Origin: an uncultured bacterium
GTDB taxonomy: Bacteria > Verrucomicrobiota > Lentisphaeria > Victivallales > UBA1829
Assembly (NCBI GenBank): GCA_900548385.1
Contig: URKJ01000008.1
Span: 1-64,000 of the forward strand
DNA length: 64,000 nucleotides
Direction of reading: 5' to 3'
This document shows, one piece after another, positions 23,420 through 32,218 of this stretch. The notes beneath the pieces are model-generated. The model was not told where the DNA came from, did not search any database, and was given only the letters and a program-made list of their open reading frames with translations. The first letter of the stretch is position 1. The number at the start of each line of letters is the position of its first letter. Position numbers and translations under genes: made by a program.

Positions 23420-26400
23420 ACATCATCAAGCCGTCTTGTCAGCAACTCAGTCAATTCCTTCAATCGTGGCATCCGGCTCCCCTTGAAACAGCGCGGATCG
23501 TTCACAATGTCTTCTACCTCTTGGATCTCTTCGTGCGGAATATACGCGAGATTTGACTGCTGTTCCCGTAACAATTGACGTGCATGATCCAATATTTGCC
23601 GTCCGGTTCCATTCATAAACGCAATAATCGGATCAATCACATCCTCTTTATCATCGCATAAAGCATCCATCTCCCGAATCTGGCATTCCGAGAAAAACCA
23701 GCCGGCAGGTTTTGCGGCAACCGCTTTTAATTTCGCCAATGGCGTTGAAAGCTCGCCTAAAAACGGATAATGTGTTCGACAGGAATCATATGATGACAAA
23801 ACCCCCAGCAGTTTCTTGAGTTTCTCAAGCAAATCCATCCCCAACTGCTTCGGATCTGCGGAGTTCGGCGGTTCCTGAAAATAGTTGTTGTAAAAATCTT
23901 TGACCTTCTTGAGTTGCGCCGGAGTATAATCAGTCTGCGGTTCAAGTGTAACATTATCATAGGCATGAGAATTTTTAAGCGCGGCAATCAGTTTTTCGCC
24001 ATCAAGCAAATTCCCATCGGACCGTAATTCCAATTTTCCCCGAACTGCAAGCTGTGCAGTAATGCAGAGAATTGCATCATTATACCATCCATAGGGCCGC
24101 GTTGTAAATTTATCCAGCAGTCCTTTGATCGTTGTCCGAAGACCGTTATTGCGATTGGAACGAATGGCATTCAGGATTTCCAATTCCGCCTCGGAAAGCA
24201 CTTCCGGGAAAAGTTCCCGCTCGTGCGGAGCAAAATAGGCGGCAATATTGCGTTCATGATATTCAGTTCCATCAATCATCTTCAGATTGGAATAGAAGAA
24301 CTGAATCAATTCCTGACAGGCGGAAAGAATTCTTTGTTTTGCATCACCGCTGGAGCAATCCAGAGTCCGGCCATTGATCAGCAACTCGGCATCAAGAAGC
24401 AAGGTCCCCGCATGAACCTTGATCTCCTGCTCGCGGTCATGATTGCCAAGAAGTTTATTTTCCAGAATACGATGAACTCTTTCGTTCTGCGTATTGATAT
24501 TCTGGGTACAATATTTGCCTGTTTTCAGAAACATGGTGACATCCGTCATCAGTCTGGAATCAGGCGGCATCACAACCAGCAATTCAGCCTCGCCCCATGT
24601 GGCCGTATGAAAATCCTCTCCATTGGTTCGCTCATACCATGGCGTTATAATATGGATGCGCAGCTCACATTCTCTGCCGATATTCCGTCCGTCCAATTTC
24701 TTGCCAAGAGTATAATCCTGCCCATTTCCAATGTAACGGACTTTTGTCCCGCCAAGGATCTGCTCAAAAATGATCTTATTCAATTCATCGACCACATCTG
24801 TGGTATCAATGGCGGTGTTTTTGATCTCTTTTTCGATATCCTGTTCCTCGTCGGTCAGATACTCGTACAGATCGCCATTCCGCTGAATGTAGGATTCACT
24901 TTCAAGTTTATTTAATGCTTCCTGAACCTGTCTTGCCCGTTCTTGCGTATTTTCTGAAAAATTTGTCCTTAACAGAATGGCTAGATTCCGTGCCGTCGCT
25001 TTGAATGGACGCACATATTTCACAAGGAACAACGCTTTGAGCACCTGAACAGCAAACGGATTTCCCAGATGCTGTTCCGCCATAGAGATTGCGCGTACCG
25101 CATTGCTTTTCACAGCCTGCCGAATTCCTTCGTACATTAAATCAAAAGACGCAAGCGTACCGAGGTTTTGTTCCCGCAAATCAATGATTACTTTTTGAAA
25201 CACGCCCAACATGGAACGTTCACCGACGGAGTTATGTTTTCCTTCAAAAACATTATGTTCCGAAAGACATTGAATCGCCGTTTGGAACAGCGGGAATTGA
25301 TAGGGAACAAACGGATAGCAGGACACAAAATCCGAGAGGTCGGCAAACTGTCGATAGGTTTGTGATCCATCGGTAAAACCGAAAAGCGTTTTGAAATTGT
25401 TACGCTGTTCATCAAATAGTTTCTGCAGTTCCGGAACGGAGGAGTCTTTCTTTGCCAGCAGTCGTTTCTTTATGACTTCGTCAACATTTGCACTGGTCAG
25501 TTTCAGCCGATTGGCAAACCGTGCCTGGATTTTAGAAAAGTCATTACCTTGTTTTTTTCCGATCTCCCCAAACACCGAAGTCATATCTTCCTGTGCAGTC
25601 ACGATCACCCACGCCTGTCCCTGACATTTTGTCGCCAGCGTTTCTGCAACCGTTTGGAGATTGGTCATGAGCTTAACGTTGTCCGCGATGTATTGCCCAA
25701 CTTCGTCAACGAAGAAATTCAGCCGAAACCCGGTTGGCTGCCGATCGATGTATTCTTTGACCTGGTCAGCAAAATCCTCAATGGATAACTTGTAATCTTT
25801 GCGGTATTTGTCAATAATGCCATTACCGATTGCTTCCGGTTCACCTGTGATCGCAGCATACGCTTTTGCGATATTTCGGCCTTCCAAAATCGCCTGTTCA
25901 CGCCCTTTTGCCCAGGTTTTTCCGGCAAATCCTTGGTATGTGCTTTGGAATTTTTCATACAGCCCGCGGCTTTCCAAATCCCGCTCAAATTTTGCAATAT
26001 AACCTTGCTTGCCATAATATCCGCACATCTCGTCAAATACTTTTACAAAGACAGAAATAAGCGCATCTGTTTGTCTTGTGTTTATCGCATCTGATTTCTG
26101 ATCAATGTTGAAGAGAATGCTTCGCGATGGAAGCGAGCACGCCTTCTGCAGTTGAGCCTTCAGTTCTGCATCTTCACACTTGGGCAGAAACAGATCAGCA
26201 ACCGGAATGCCATCAATTTCGCGATTCTCTAAAAGCAATGCCAACATTTTTAAAAGGTGTGATTTACCGGACCCGAAAAATCCGGATATCCATACCCCGT
26301 TTTGAGTGGCGCAACTGTAATCATTGTATGCGGAAATAAACGCGTCAAGCCGCTTTTCCACTTCCTTGGTCAAAACATATTCCTCAACTTCGCTGCGGAG

Positions 26401-26481
26401 CGAAGCTGCATCATCGGCCTTGATGACTCCCTCAATCGGACGGGCGACATCCTTTGTAAAAAGATTATTCAATTTTTGCAT
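23380..26481 (-). CDS. brxC: BREX P-loop ATPase BrxC, main part
   Basis: BrxC is the large BREX ATPase with a DUF499-like P-loop core. The Walker A motif GFFGSGKS lies at residues 67-74, preceded by the family start pattern NLFTKDVARPIEGVI. I chose ATG 26481 because AAGGAG sits six bases before it; it overlaps brxB by 17 bases. The frame ends at 23380 after RRLDDVCKQ with an unlike-family tail (EISPMQFAA). The family C-terminus continues in another frame from 23419. As written the protein lacks its last 140 or so residues. Whether BREX works here depends on whether this shift is real. Confidence 0.93.
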   Translation of the reverse strand: MQKLNNLFTKDVARPIEGVIKADDAASLRSEVEEYVLTKEVEKRLDAFISAYNDYSCATQNGVWISGFFGSGKSHLLKMLALLLENREIDGIPVADLFLPKCEDAELKAQLQKACSLPSRSILFNIDQKSDAINTRQTDALISVFVKVFDEMCGYYGKQGYIAKFERDLESRGLYEKFQSTYQGFAGKTWAKGREQAILEGRNIAKAYAAITGEPEAIGNGIIDKYRKDYKLSIEDFADQVKEYIDRQPTGFRLNFFVDEVGQYIADNVKLMTNLQTVAETLATKCQGQAWVIVTAQEDMTSVFGEIGKKQGNDFSKIQARFANRLKLTSANVDEVIKKRLLAKKDSSVPELQKLFDEQRNNFKTLFGFTDGSQTYRQFADLSDFVSCYPFVPYQFPLFQTAIQCLSEHNVFEGKHNSVGERSMLGVFQKVIIDLREQNLGTLASFDLMYEGIRQAVKSNAVRAISMAEQHLGNPFAVQVLKALFLVKYVRPFKATARNLAILLRTNFSENTQERARQVQEALNKLESESYIQRNGDLYEYLTDEEQDIEKEIKNTAIDTTDVVDELNKIIFEQILGGTKVRYIGNGQDYTLGKKLDGRNIGRECELRIHIITPWYERTNGEDFHTATWGEAELLVVMPPDSRLMTDVTMFLKTGKYCTQNINTQNERVHRILENKLLGNHDREQEIKVHAGTLLLDAELLINGRTLDCSSGDAKQRILSACQELIQFFYSNLKMIDGTEYHERNIAAYFAPHERELFPEVLSEAELEILNAIRSNRNNGLRTTIKGLLDKFTTRPYGWYNDAILCITAQLAVRGKLELRSDGNLLDGEKLIAALKNSHAYDNVTLEPQTDYTPAQLKKVKDFYNNYFQEPPNSADPKQLGMDLLEKLKKLLGVLSSYDSCRTHYPFLGELSTPLAKLKAVAAKPAGWFFSECQIREMDALCDDKEDVIDPIIAFMNGTGRQILDHARQLLREQQSNLAYIPHEEIQEVEDIVNDPRCFKGSRMPRLKELTELLTRRLDDVCKQEISPMQFAA

Positions 26482-27100
26482 CTGCCGCTCCTTGAGTTTC
26501 ATATTTTGTAAGGTCATACGCGCGATAATATTTGTCTCCCGGCAGTATGCCGAAAAGACTTAACGTCGTGCCTTTATCCAGAGAATGTGTATATTCGCCC
26601 GGAAAGAAGAGAACGAGCGGAAATTTCTTCACACTGGATTGCAGGTTGTTCAGAATATTATGAGTACGGATATATGGAAAAACTTCTCCGACGCCTGTCA
26701 AAAAAAGAATATCAGTTTGGGCATGCTCGGAAATACTGTCTTCGATTGCGGGGACGATATGTGATTCAACATCAAGAATACTTTGCAACGATTCAAGAAA
26801 AAAACCTTTTTCGGTGTCTTTTTCGATTTCACACAGCTGATCGAAGATTTCTGCTTCTTTCAGCAATTTAATACACAAATCATACAGATTGAGCTCAAGG
26901 ACTGCGATCCCATTATCCATTAAATGCTTTTTCAGTTGTGGAATCATCTGCTCCACATTTCGTTTATCTTTGACAGAAAAAGGACAAAGAAAAAACGGAA
27001 TATCGTTATTCAACCCCTCCATACGCAGAAATCTTTGACTGGACAACACGTCTTTGAGGTGCTGGAATAATGCCGGAACTGTTTTGTACTCACTTCGCAT
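26465..27100 (-). CDS. brxB: BREX protein BrxB (DUF1788)
   Basis: BrxB is a small core BREX protein of unknown biochemical role, needed in type 1 systems. The 211-residue protein shows the DUF1788 pattern: an IPFFLCPFSVKDK region, a central DILFLTGVGEVFPYIR, and a late PLVLFFPGEY followed by LFGILPGDKYYRAYDL. The ATG at 27100 shares a base with the brxA stop (TAATG), and GAGGG lies upstream. The 3' end overlaps brxC by 17 bases. The gene looks intact. Confidence 0.92.
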   Translation of the reverse strand: MRSEYKTVPALFQHLKDVLSSQRFLRMEGLNNDIPFFLCPFSVKDKRNVEQMIPQLKKHLMDNGIAVLELNLYDLCIKLLKEAEIFDQLCEIEKDTEKGFFLESLQSILDVESHIVPAIEDSISEHAQTDILFLTGVGEVFPYIRTHNILNNLQSSVKKFPLVLFFPGEYTHSLDKGTTLSLFGILPGDKYYRAYDLTKYETQGAADAKIE

Positions 27101-27708
27101 TAGTTTGCCCTCATTTTTTGTACGACCGGGAAATAACACATTTCTTCCGGTGTACCATCCTTGAAAAGAGTTTCCACCGCAGGACTGAAAATTACTGGCT
27201 GAATCATATTTTCACGATTCAACATATTGCAATTACGCATAAACTGAAACACCATTTGCCGAAGGCGCTTGCTGGTTGAATCCCGCAAGTTCAATATTTC
27301 CGGATGCAACACCGCCTCTCGTTCAACAAACAAAGCATAGTCTGAAAAATCGACATAACGTTGCATTGTAATGTACTTTTCATGTAAAACGGTCTTTGCA
27401 AAATTTCCAATGAACTGGTAGCGGCGGCAAAGCGCAAGCCAGAAAATAACATCAGCGTCACGAAAGGAAGTCGAACACAAAATTCGCTTTTCGACATCGC
27501 TAAGACATTCAAGACGGTTTTTTATTTCAGAAAATACACGACGCTGACTATTCTCTGACTTCATTTGAAGCGCATTGTCTTCCATGACGCATTGGCGAGT
27601 CTTTTCCCAAATCTTGACGTTAAGGTACAGTAACGCTACCGTAATTGTCTCTTTACGAAGCAATCCGGCTGTAGTAAAGGACAGGCTGTACTTTTTGGTC
27701 GAGGCCAT
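27100..27708 (-). CDS. brxA: BREX protein BrxA (DUF1819)
   Basis: BrxA is a small DNA-binding core protein of type 1 BREX with a fold like RNA-polymerase-binding NusB. The 202-residue protein shows the DUF1819 pattern (YSLSFTTAGLLRKET at the start, SFRDADVIFWLALCRRY in the middle, RQMVFQFMRN later). The ATG at 27708 shares a base with the stop of the HTH gene (TAATG), making the four genes one transcript. No damage seen. Confidence 0.92.
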   Translation of the reverse strand: MASTKKYSLSFTTAGLLRKETITVALLYLNVKIWEKTRQCVMEDNALQMKSENSQRRVFSEIKNRLECLSDVEKRILCSTSFRDADVIFWLALCRRYQFIGNFAKTVLHEKYITMQRYVDFSDYALFVEREAVLHPEILNLRDSTSKRLRQMVFQFMRNCNMLNRENMIQPVIFSPAVETLFKDGTPEEMCYFPVVQKMRAN

Positions 27709-27899
27709 TATTCTGCTGCCTTTCCGGATTTTACCCATTCGTCAATCTCAGCACGTTGGAACATCCAACGTTTTCCAACGCGATGCGCTGGCATATCTCC
27801 GTTTTTTATCCAGCGATATACCGTTTCGTGTCTAACGGAAAGATAAGCGCAGACATCCGCCACGGTCATATAGCGCTCAAAAGAATCCCGTTTATCCAT
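27708..27899 (-). CDS. Excisionase-like HTH regulator heading the BREX operon
   Basis: This small protein has one helix-turn-helix of the excisionase/MerR kind (VADVCAYLSVRHETVYRWIK) ending in IDEWVKSGKAAE. I chose the ATG at 27899, with GGAAG eight bases upstream; an ATG at 27914 is possible. It heads brxA with a TAATG overlap and likely autoregulates, because inverted repeats overlap the promoter just upstream. It is unlike the WYL-type BrxR repressors described for other BREX loci. A frameshifted relative heads the hsd operon. Confidence 0.82.
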   Translation of the reverse strand: MDKRDSFERYMTVADVCAYLSVRHETVYRWIKNGDMPAHRVGKRWMFQRAEIDEWVKSGKAAE

Positions 27900-27923
27900 A
27901 AAAATAACTTCCATATGATTGGT

Positions 27924-27976
27924 TTTGAAATCATCTGCCGACGTAATATAACGTTCCGTTGAGTGATTTCAAATCA
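27924..27976 (-). promoter_or_regulatory. BREX operon promoter with inverted-repeat operator
   Basis: On the minus strand TTGAAA (27967-27972) and TATATT (27945-27950) are 16 bases apart. The 10-bp sequence TGATTTCAAA at 27964-27973, itself part of the palindrome TGATTTCAAATCA, recurs inverted at 27924-27933. The repeats bracket the core promoter and overlap the -35 box, as expected for repression by the HTH protein. Confidence 0.6.
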
Positions 27977-28128
27977 GATATATGATTTATTATGACATTT
28001 TATGCGTTTTCAAGAATACATGACCTATCAACGTAAAACTTCGGCCTGTATCCACTCCGACACGTTGTACAGCCCATAAAATCAGCTACCTGCCGTCATC
28101 GTAAACGTACAGGAAGTTGGCGGACATT

Positions 28129-28345
28129 TCAGCCTCGACAAGGTGTAGAAGTTACGACATCATCTGACAATTTGTCATATTTTCTTTTGGTTTTGAGTGT
28201 CGTTACTATACTGCAACATTTTCTCTTTGCAAGTGGCAAGGAATTCATGAATGCTTGCATCGGTGTTTTCCCATAGCAATACTTCCCGCTATGGGGACGT
28301 GATTCATTGTATTCCCGCAACCATTCATCCAGATCGTTCTGCGGT
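28129..28345 (-). pseudogene. IS481-like transposase C-terminal remnant
   Basis: The minus frame reads NDLDEWLREYNESRPHSG and then YCYGKTPMQAF, the well-known ending of IS481-family DDE transposases. Everything upstream of it (the catalytic core) is missing. The C-terminal tail beyond about 28190 is not family-like. It abuts a recombinase remnant on the other strand, so at least two mobile elements have been lost beside the BREX promoter. Confidence 0.65.
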
Positions 28346-28495
28346 TGCCCGGATGCTGGCGCTGGTGAATCTCGCGCCGGACATCGTAACGGCGGTATTC
28401 AATGGGATCACGCCGGAAACGCTCACTATGGCGAACTCGCCAACGGTATTCCCGATGACTGGCAGGAACAGCGCAAAGCTTTTGGCATGGTGTAA
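28346..28495 (+). pseudogene. Serine recombinase C-terminal remnant, frameshifted
   Basis: The plus frame reads VARMLALVNLAPDIVTAVFNG, then shifts by one base near 28437 into ELANGIPDDWQEQRKAFGMV and a stop at 28493. Together they match the C-terminal tail of large serine recombinases/resolvases (a PDIV..I..G stretch followed by P..W..QR..LG). The catalytic N-terminal part is missing. A similar remnant lies at 31645-31910. Confidence 0.5.
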
Positions 28496-28558
28496 GAGCA
28501 GAATCCAGATGGTATTTGAGGTCGCTGTCTGGATTTTCTCAATAACACATCATATTAT

Positions 28559-28586
28559 TTGACTTTCTTGGCATAAATGCTATTTT
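28559..28586 (+). promoter_or_regulatory. Promoter of the XRE-FRG genes
   Basis: TTGACT (28559-28564) and TATTTT (28581-28586) are 16 bases apart, followed by AAGGAG (28602-28607) and the ATG at 28616. Confidence 0.55.
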
Positions 28587-28615
28587 AACAGCAGTTACAG
28601 CAAGGAGAGTCTATT

Positions 28616-28954
28616 ATGGCGCAAAAAAGAAACATCCTGTTTCCAAAGACGGAAGCGGTTTTGAAAGAGTTGGGCGAAAACATTCGCCTCGCTCGTTTGC
28701 GTCGCAATATCACCGCCAAACTGGAAGCGGAACGGGCCGGAATCAGCATTGCGACACTGAGTAAAATTGAAAGCGGTTCCCCGGCGGTTGCGATGGGAAA
28801 TTACATGCAGGTTCTGTTCACCCTCGGGTTGGAGCAGGACGTGCGGAAGGTCGCGTTTGATGACGAGCTCAGCCGCAAGCTTCAAGACGCCGGACAGTCC
28901 CTGCGCTGCCGCGCCTCGAAACGAGCTGTGAAAGAACAGGAAACGAATCCATGA
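28616..28954 (+). CDS. HipB-like XRE regulator without a HipA partner
   Basis: The 112-residue protein is an XRE-family HTH protein (ENIRLARLRRNITAKLEAERAG, helices to about residue 60). Its long C-terminal tail ends in a basic RCRASKRAV stretch, as in HipB partners of HipA kinases. No hipA follows: the next frames are a 50-residue ORF and then an FRG-domain gene. It may have lost its toxin, or now controls the FRG gene. Promoter and ribosome site are good. Confidence 0.8.
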   Translation: MAQKRNILFPKTEAVLKELGENIRLARLRRNITAKLEAERAGISIATLSKIESGSPAVAMGNYMQVLFTLGLEQDVRKVAFDDELSRKLQDAGQSLRCRASKRAVKEQETNP

Positions 28955-29103
28955 TGCTTCACCTGCCGAAATGCTCCGAAGAAGTCGTCCTCCCGTTGGT
29001 TTTCGCCCAAAAGAGCAAAGCCGAAATCTTGGAGCAAGAGAGTTTAAGAGACAAATGTTATAATTATGCAAAACAAATGCGCGATCAATACGAGGAGAAA
29101 TAG
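28951..29103 (+). CDS. Small ORF of unknown function (50 aa)
   Basis: The ATG overlaps the XRE stop (ATGA), and the frame ends two bases before the FRG start. It is charged (AKQMRDQYEEK at the end), with no recognised family. It may be a degraded partner gene or a coupling leader; the position is the only support. Confidence 0.3.
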   Translation: MMLHLPKCSEEVVLPLVFAQKSKAEILEQESLRDKCYNYAKQMRDQYEEK

Positions 29104-29104
29104 T

Positions 29105-29980
29105 ATGCTGGGAAATGGATTTAAGTCAGTAACCACCATTCAGGATTCAAAAAAGATTACTGATACGCTATTACATGTAAATTCGATTGCGGGACTAATT
29201 CAAGCTATCGGGTATATAAAATGGAAAGTTGCAGAAAAAAGTAAATGCGGGGTCGCTTTCAGAGGTCAATGCGAATATTATGATACCATGAATCCTTCGT
29301 TGTACAGAGCATTAACAAAAACTTCTTCAAAGCCAAATGCAGATAAAAAATATAATGATTTAGTGAAATGTTTAACGATACCACACAACAAAAAAATTGG
29401 CGAATATCTTTCCGTTAAGAGCGATTACTTAGCTCCTCTTCTTCAACATTATGGCGTAAAAACTGATTGGCTGGATATTGTTGATAATATATGGATAGCT
29501 TTATGGTTCGCCTGTTATAGATATGTTGGAAAATCAAAACCTCTAGTAAGCTTTAAGTGTAGACCTTACGGAAAAAAAGATATGAATAATTCCGAAACAT
29601 TCAGCGATGAAAGATATTGTTATATAACATTAATTCGAATTCCATTAAGTGGAGATTCCCCATGCACAGGACATTATATTGGAGATAAAATAGAGGTCGT
29701 TGATGCCAGATACTGTTTGCCGTCTATCTATATAAGACCTCACATGCAACATGGTTTATTGATGCGAACAAAAACAAAAACAGGAAAAACTTCTCTTGAT
29801 TTTTCAAATGCAATTGAAGGTGTTATTAGGATTGATCTTGATAATGCACTAAAGTGGATTGAGCTTAATCCCTTATTAACCACAGGGACGTTATTTCCGC
29901 CTCCAGTTATTGATACTGGACTAAGTCTATTATTGAAGATTTCAGAACTCCGTCCTCATTTAGATATTCCTCTTGCATAA
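29105..29980 (+). CDS. FRG-domain protein
   Basis: FRG domains, named for an FxRGQ motif, occur in many bacterial defence and phage-related genes; their activity is not settled. The 291-residue protein has VAFRGQCEYY at 50-59, LLQHYGVKTDWLD at 112-124 and an IWIALWFACYR helix after it, the full FRG core. ATG 29105 is chosen because GAGGAG precedes it at good spacing; the earlier ATG at 29066 is in the 50-residue ORF region. It is AT-rich relative to the chromosome and probably acquired. Its partner may be the XRE regulator upstream. A stand-alone abortive-infection effector is the likely idea but is unproven. Confidence 0.85.
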   Translation: MLGNGFKSVTTIQDSKKITDTLLHVNSIAGLIQAIGYIKWKVAEKSKCGVAFRGQCEYYDTMNPSLYRALTKTSSKPNADKKYNDLVKCLTIPHNKKIGEYLSVKSDYLAPLLQHYGVKTDWLDIVDNIWIALWFACYRYVGKSKPLVSFKCRPYGKKDMNNSETFSDERYCYITLIRIPLSGDSPCTGHYIGDKIEVVDARYCLPSIYIRPHMQHGLLMRTKTKTGKTSLDFSNAIEGVIRIDLDNALKWIELNPLLTTGTLFPPPVIDTGLSLLLKISELRPHLDIPLA

Positions 29981-30275
29981 AACAGAAATCAGTGGTAAAT
30001 TAATTATGAGAGTGCATTTTTGAAACATGACTAGACGATGGAGGTCGTGAAGAAGTAGCTTTGAACTGAAAACCTGAAATATTGTCGGCATTTTGTGTCA
30101 AAATGCCGATGTAGTGTTCCCACGAATACCGCCAGTTGAAGTAAAGAACACAAAAAGACATGCCAGACAAGACTTTGCGGTCTTGCCTGCCGTCTTTTTG
30201 TGGCCTCTGGCGGGGCTTCGTGGGAGCGGTATGGCAAGGCCGCTCTTTATTGGGCGGAGAACCGGAGCGCCACCC

Positions 30276-31028
30276 ATGAAAAAGTGTTTGCTGTTGTTGT
30301 TCGTCACGTTGAGTGTATTCGGCGGTGATGCTGTTTATGACAATCTTGCGCTCGGTATACCAGGGAAAGCCGACACGATCATTGACCGCGAGGGGTACGC
30401 ACTGGGCTATATCGAACTTCACGAACAACCCGCATGTGTGATTTACAAACTCTCCGCCGAGGAAGTTCAGAACAACGTTGCCAAACGTTCCGATCAATTC
30501 CGCGCTGATCCCGAAATCCCCACCGGAAGCGCCACGCCGGAAGATTATCGCAAATCCGGCTACGACCGCGGGCATCTCGCTCCTGCCGCGGATATGGCGT
30601 GGAGCAAGAAAGCAATGTCGGAGTCGTTTTACATGTCCAATATGTCGCCGCAAGTTCCGGCGTTCAATCGCGGCATCTGGGCGAAACTCGAAGCGCAAGT
30701 GCGTGCTTTCGCCGTCGCGGAAAAGGAAATCTATGTTGTCACCGGCGCGATTCTCCCCAAACAGCCAACCGTCACCATCGGAGCAAACCGCGTTACCGTC
30801 CCGACGCATTATTACAAAGTGATTTATGACCTCACGCCGCCGTTCAAAATGATTGGCTTTATCCTCCCGAACGCAAAAAGCGACCGTCCCTTGCAGGATT
30901 TCGTTGTCACCGTCGATGCGGTTGAATCAGTCACCGGACTGGATTTCTTCAGCCTCGTTCCCAAAGACGAACAGGAAAAACTCGAATCCTCCATCAGCAT
31001 TAAAGATTGGACGTGGAACTCGTATTGA
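30276..31028 (+). CDS. Secreted DNA/RNA non-specific endonuclease (NUC1)
   Basis: The 250-residue protein is a beta-beta-alpha-metal nuclease that cuts DNA and RNA. The active-site motif DRGHLAPAADM at 97-107 (H100 catalytic) and the metal Asn in FNRGIW (N132) are both present. A signal peptide (MKKCLLLLFVTLSVFGG) starts at ATG 30276, with GGAG further upstream, so it is exported. The longer upstream frame has no support. A CAAGAC/GTCTTG hairpin at 30168-30185 may end the FRG transcript. The role could be nutrient release or cell-outside DNA degradation. Immunity protein genes are not evident. Confidence 0.88.
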   Translation: MKKCLLLLFVTLSVFGGDAVYDNLALGIPGKADTIIDREGYALGYIELHEQPACVIYKLSAEEVQNNVAKRSDQFRADPEIPTGSATPEDYRKSGYDRGHLAPAADMAWSKKAMSESFYMSNMSPQVPAFNRGIWAKLEAQVRAFAVAEKEIYVVTGAILPKQPTVTIGANRVTVPTHYYKVIYDLTPPFKMIGFILPNAKSDRPLQDFVVTVDAVESVTGLDFFSLVPKDEQEKLESSISIKDWTWNSY

Positions 31029-31079
31029 CTTTTATATAAAATGAAAGTATATTATGACAACAAAACAAAAGGGGTACTT

Positions 31080-31514
31080 ATGTCGATTTTAGAAATAATA
31101 TCACTCGTTGCGAGTGTTGCTTCTATCATTCTTGCTGTATTTGCCATGATTTATGCAAAATATTCTAGCGAGCAAAGCCAAAGAAATTTTGACAAAACAC
31201 AAGAGCTATTGCAAAAAAACTATGAAAACACTCAAAAAGTTTTGCAGGATAACTACGATAAAACAAAAGATGTTTTAGCGGAGATAGATAAAAAATCTGC
31301 CATTATTGACAGCGTTGTTCAAAAAAATCAAGATCAATTGATGCAGACTATGACAAATCTGTTGAAGGAAACTGTTATTCCTAAAAAAGTTGATCCGGCA
31401 GAACAAATGGGCATGCTGCTTTTTCAAAAAATGCTTCAAGATCCCGTACAGTGTAATAATATGCTTAAGGGAATTAAGTCTATATCAGAAACAATGAACA
31501 ATACGAAAAAATAA
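31080..31514 (+). CDS. Membrane-anchored coiled-coil protein
   Basis: The protein starts at ATG 31080 after an AAAAGGGG site. One transmembrane helix (about 3-24, IISLVASVASIILAVFAMIY) is followed by a coiled coil with three 11-residue repeats of the type NFDKTQELLQK, NYENTQKVLQD and NYDKTKDVLAE. I recognise no family. It follows the nuclease gene by 51 bases and may be cotranscribed. AT-rich. Confidence 0.65.
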   Translation: MSILEIISLVASVASIILAVFAMIYAKYSSEQSQRNFDKTQELLQKNYENTQKVLQDNYDKTKDVLAEIDKKSAIIDSVVQKNQDQLMQTMTNLLKETVIPKKVDPAEQMGMLLFQKMLQDPVQCNNMLKGIKSISETMNNTKK

Positions 31515-31644
31515 AAATAAGAATTTGGCAGGAGTTTAGATTTAAGTTTCTGTTTGCCTGCAATCATTGTATTGCACAGGAAAGGCGCTCGGCGATCTGT
31601 TCGGGAATGCTTGGCTCAGACGGGTTGACGAGGCGTTTGATTGG

Positions 31645-31910
31645 CTACGGTGTCTGTGAGGTGGGTTGTTTCTTCGGCATGTTATTCTTCTCCCAAAAAT
31701 TCTTTTCGCAGCTCCAAAGTGTGGAGATGTTGCCTTTCAGACATTCCATTGTGTGCCTGGGCGGAGCGTTGCCCATCAACACCCGTTCGATGATGTTTAG
31801 TGCCAAATATCCCAGTCGAATCTAACGATTGATGGTGGATTTATCCAAGCCGAGCATGTTCGCCAATATCTGGAGTTCTTCGCCAAGGTTCGCAAATACG
31901 CACAGAAGCT
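31645..31910 (-). pseudogene. Serine recombinase C-terminal remnant with in-frame stop
   Basis: The minus frame reads LQILANMLGLDKSTINR, an in-frame TAG, then IRLGYLALNIIERVLMGNA and a tail with W. This is the same C-terminal pattern as the remnant at 28346-28495 (LA-x-IV-x-I-x-G, then a P/S..W stretch). No N-terminal catalytic part is present. It is a decayed element next to tRNA-fMet. The rest of the 31515-32101 gap holds no gene that I can see. Confidence 0.5.
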
Positions 31911-32101
31911 ACTCCGGGATGATGCCTAAACATAAAACAATGGCTTTGTTGAATAAGCAACGCCTTATAAAGAAGGATGTCGTCCTTCTCTTCATCGAGA
32001 AAAGAGAGACGGAGAGACGTTTTTCGGGTGTTTTTCCCGTCTCATGAAGGATTCAGAGACGCTGGCGGAAATCGCAAAACCATGCCTTGCAACGGGTAAC
32101 G

Positions 32102-32131
32102 GGCAAAAAAGAAGCCGGTCGTATGACCGGC
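32102..32131 (-). terminator. Rho-independent terminator of tRNA-fMet
   Basis: On the minus strand GCCGGTC-ATAC-GACCGGC is followed by TTCTTTTTTG, 13 bases past the tRNA end. Confidence 0.85.
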
Positions 32132-32143
32132 ATAATCTTTAAT

Positions 32144-32218
32144 TGGTAGCGGGGGATGGAATTGAACCATCGACCTTCAGGTTATGAGCCTGACAAGCTA
32201 CCACTGCTCTACCCCGCA
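32144..32218 (-). tRNA. tRNA-fMet (CAT), probable initiator
   Basis: A 75-nt cloverleaf with CCA encoded: acceptor GCGGGG/CCCCGC, anticodon loop CTCATAA, T-loop TTCAATT. Position 1 (T) does not pair with position 72 (T), the hallmark of initiator tRNA, and the arms follow the bacterial fMet pattern. Its 3' end faces the defence island, where integrases commonly insert. Confidence 0.93.

Noticed and set aside
23395..23420. Programmed ribosomal frameshift in brxC
   Set aside because: No slippery heptamer or homopolymer is visible at the possible shift interval; kept only as a frameshift of unknown cause.
30093..30275. 61-residue N-terminal extension of the NUC1 nuclease
   Set aside because: The internal ATG at 30276 begins a clear signal peptide; the upstream part crosses a hairpin and is not protein-like.
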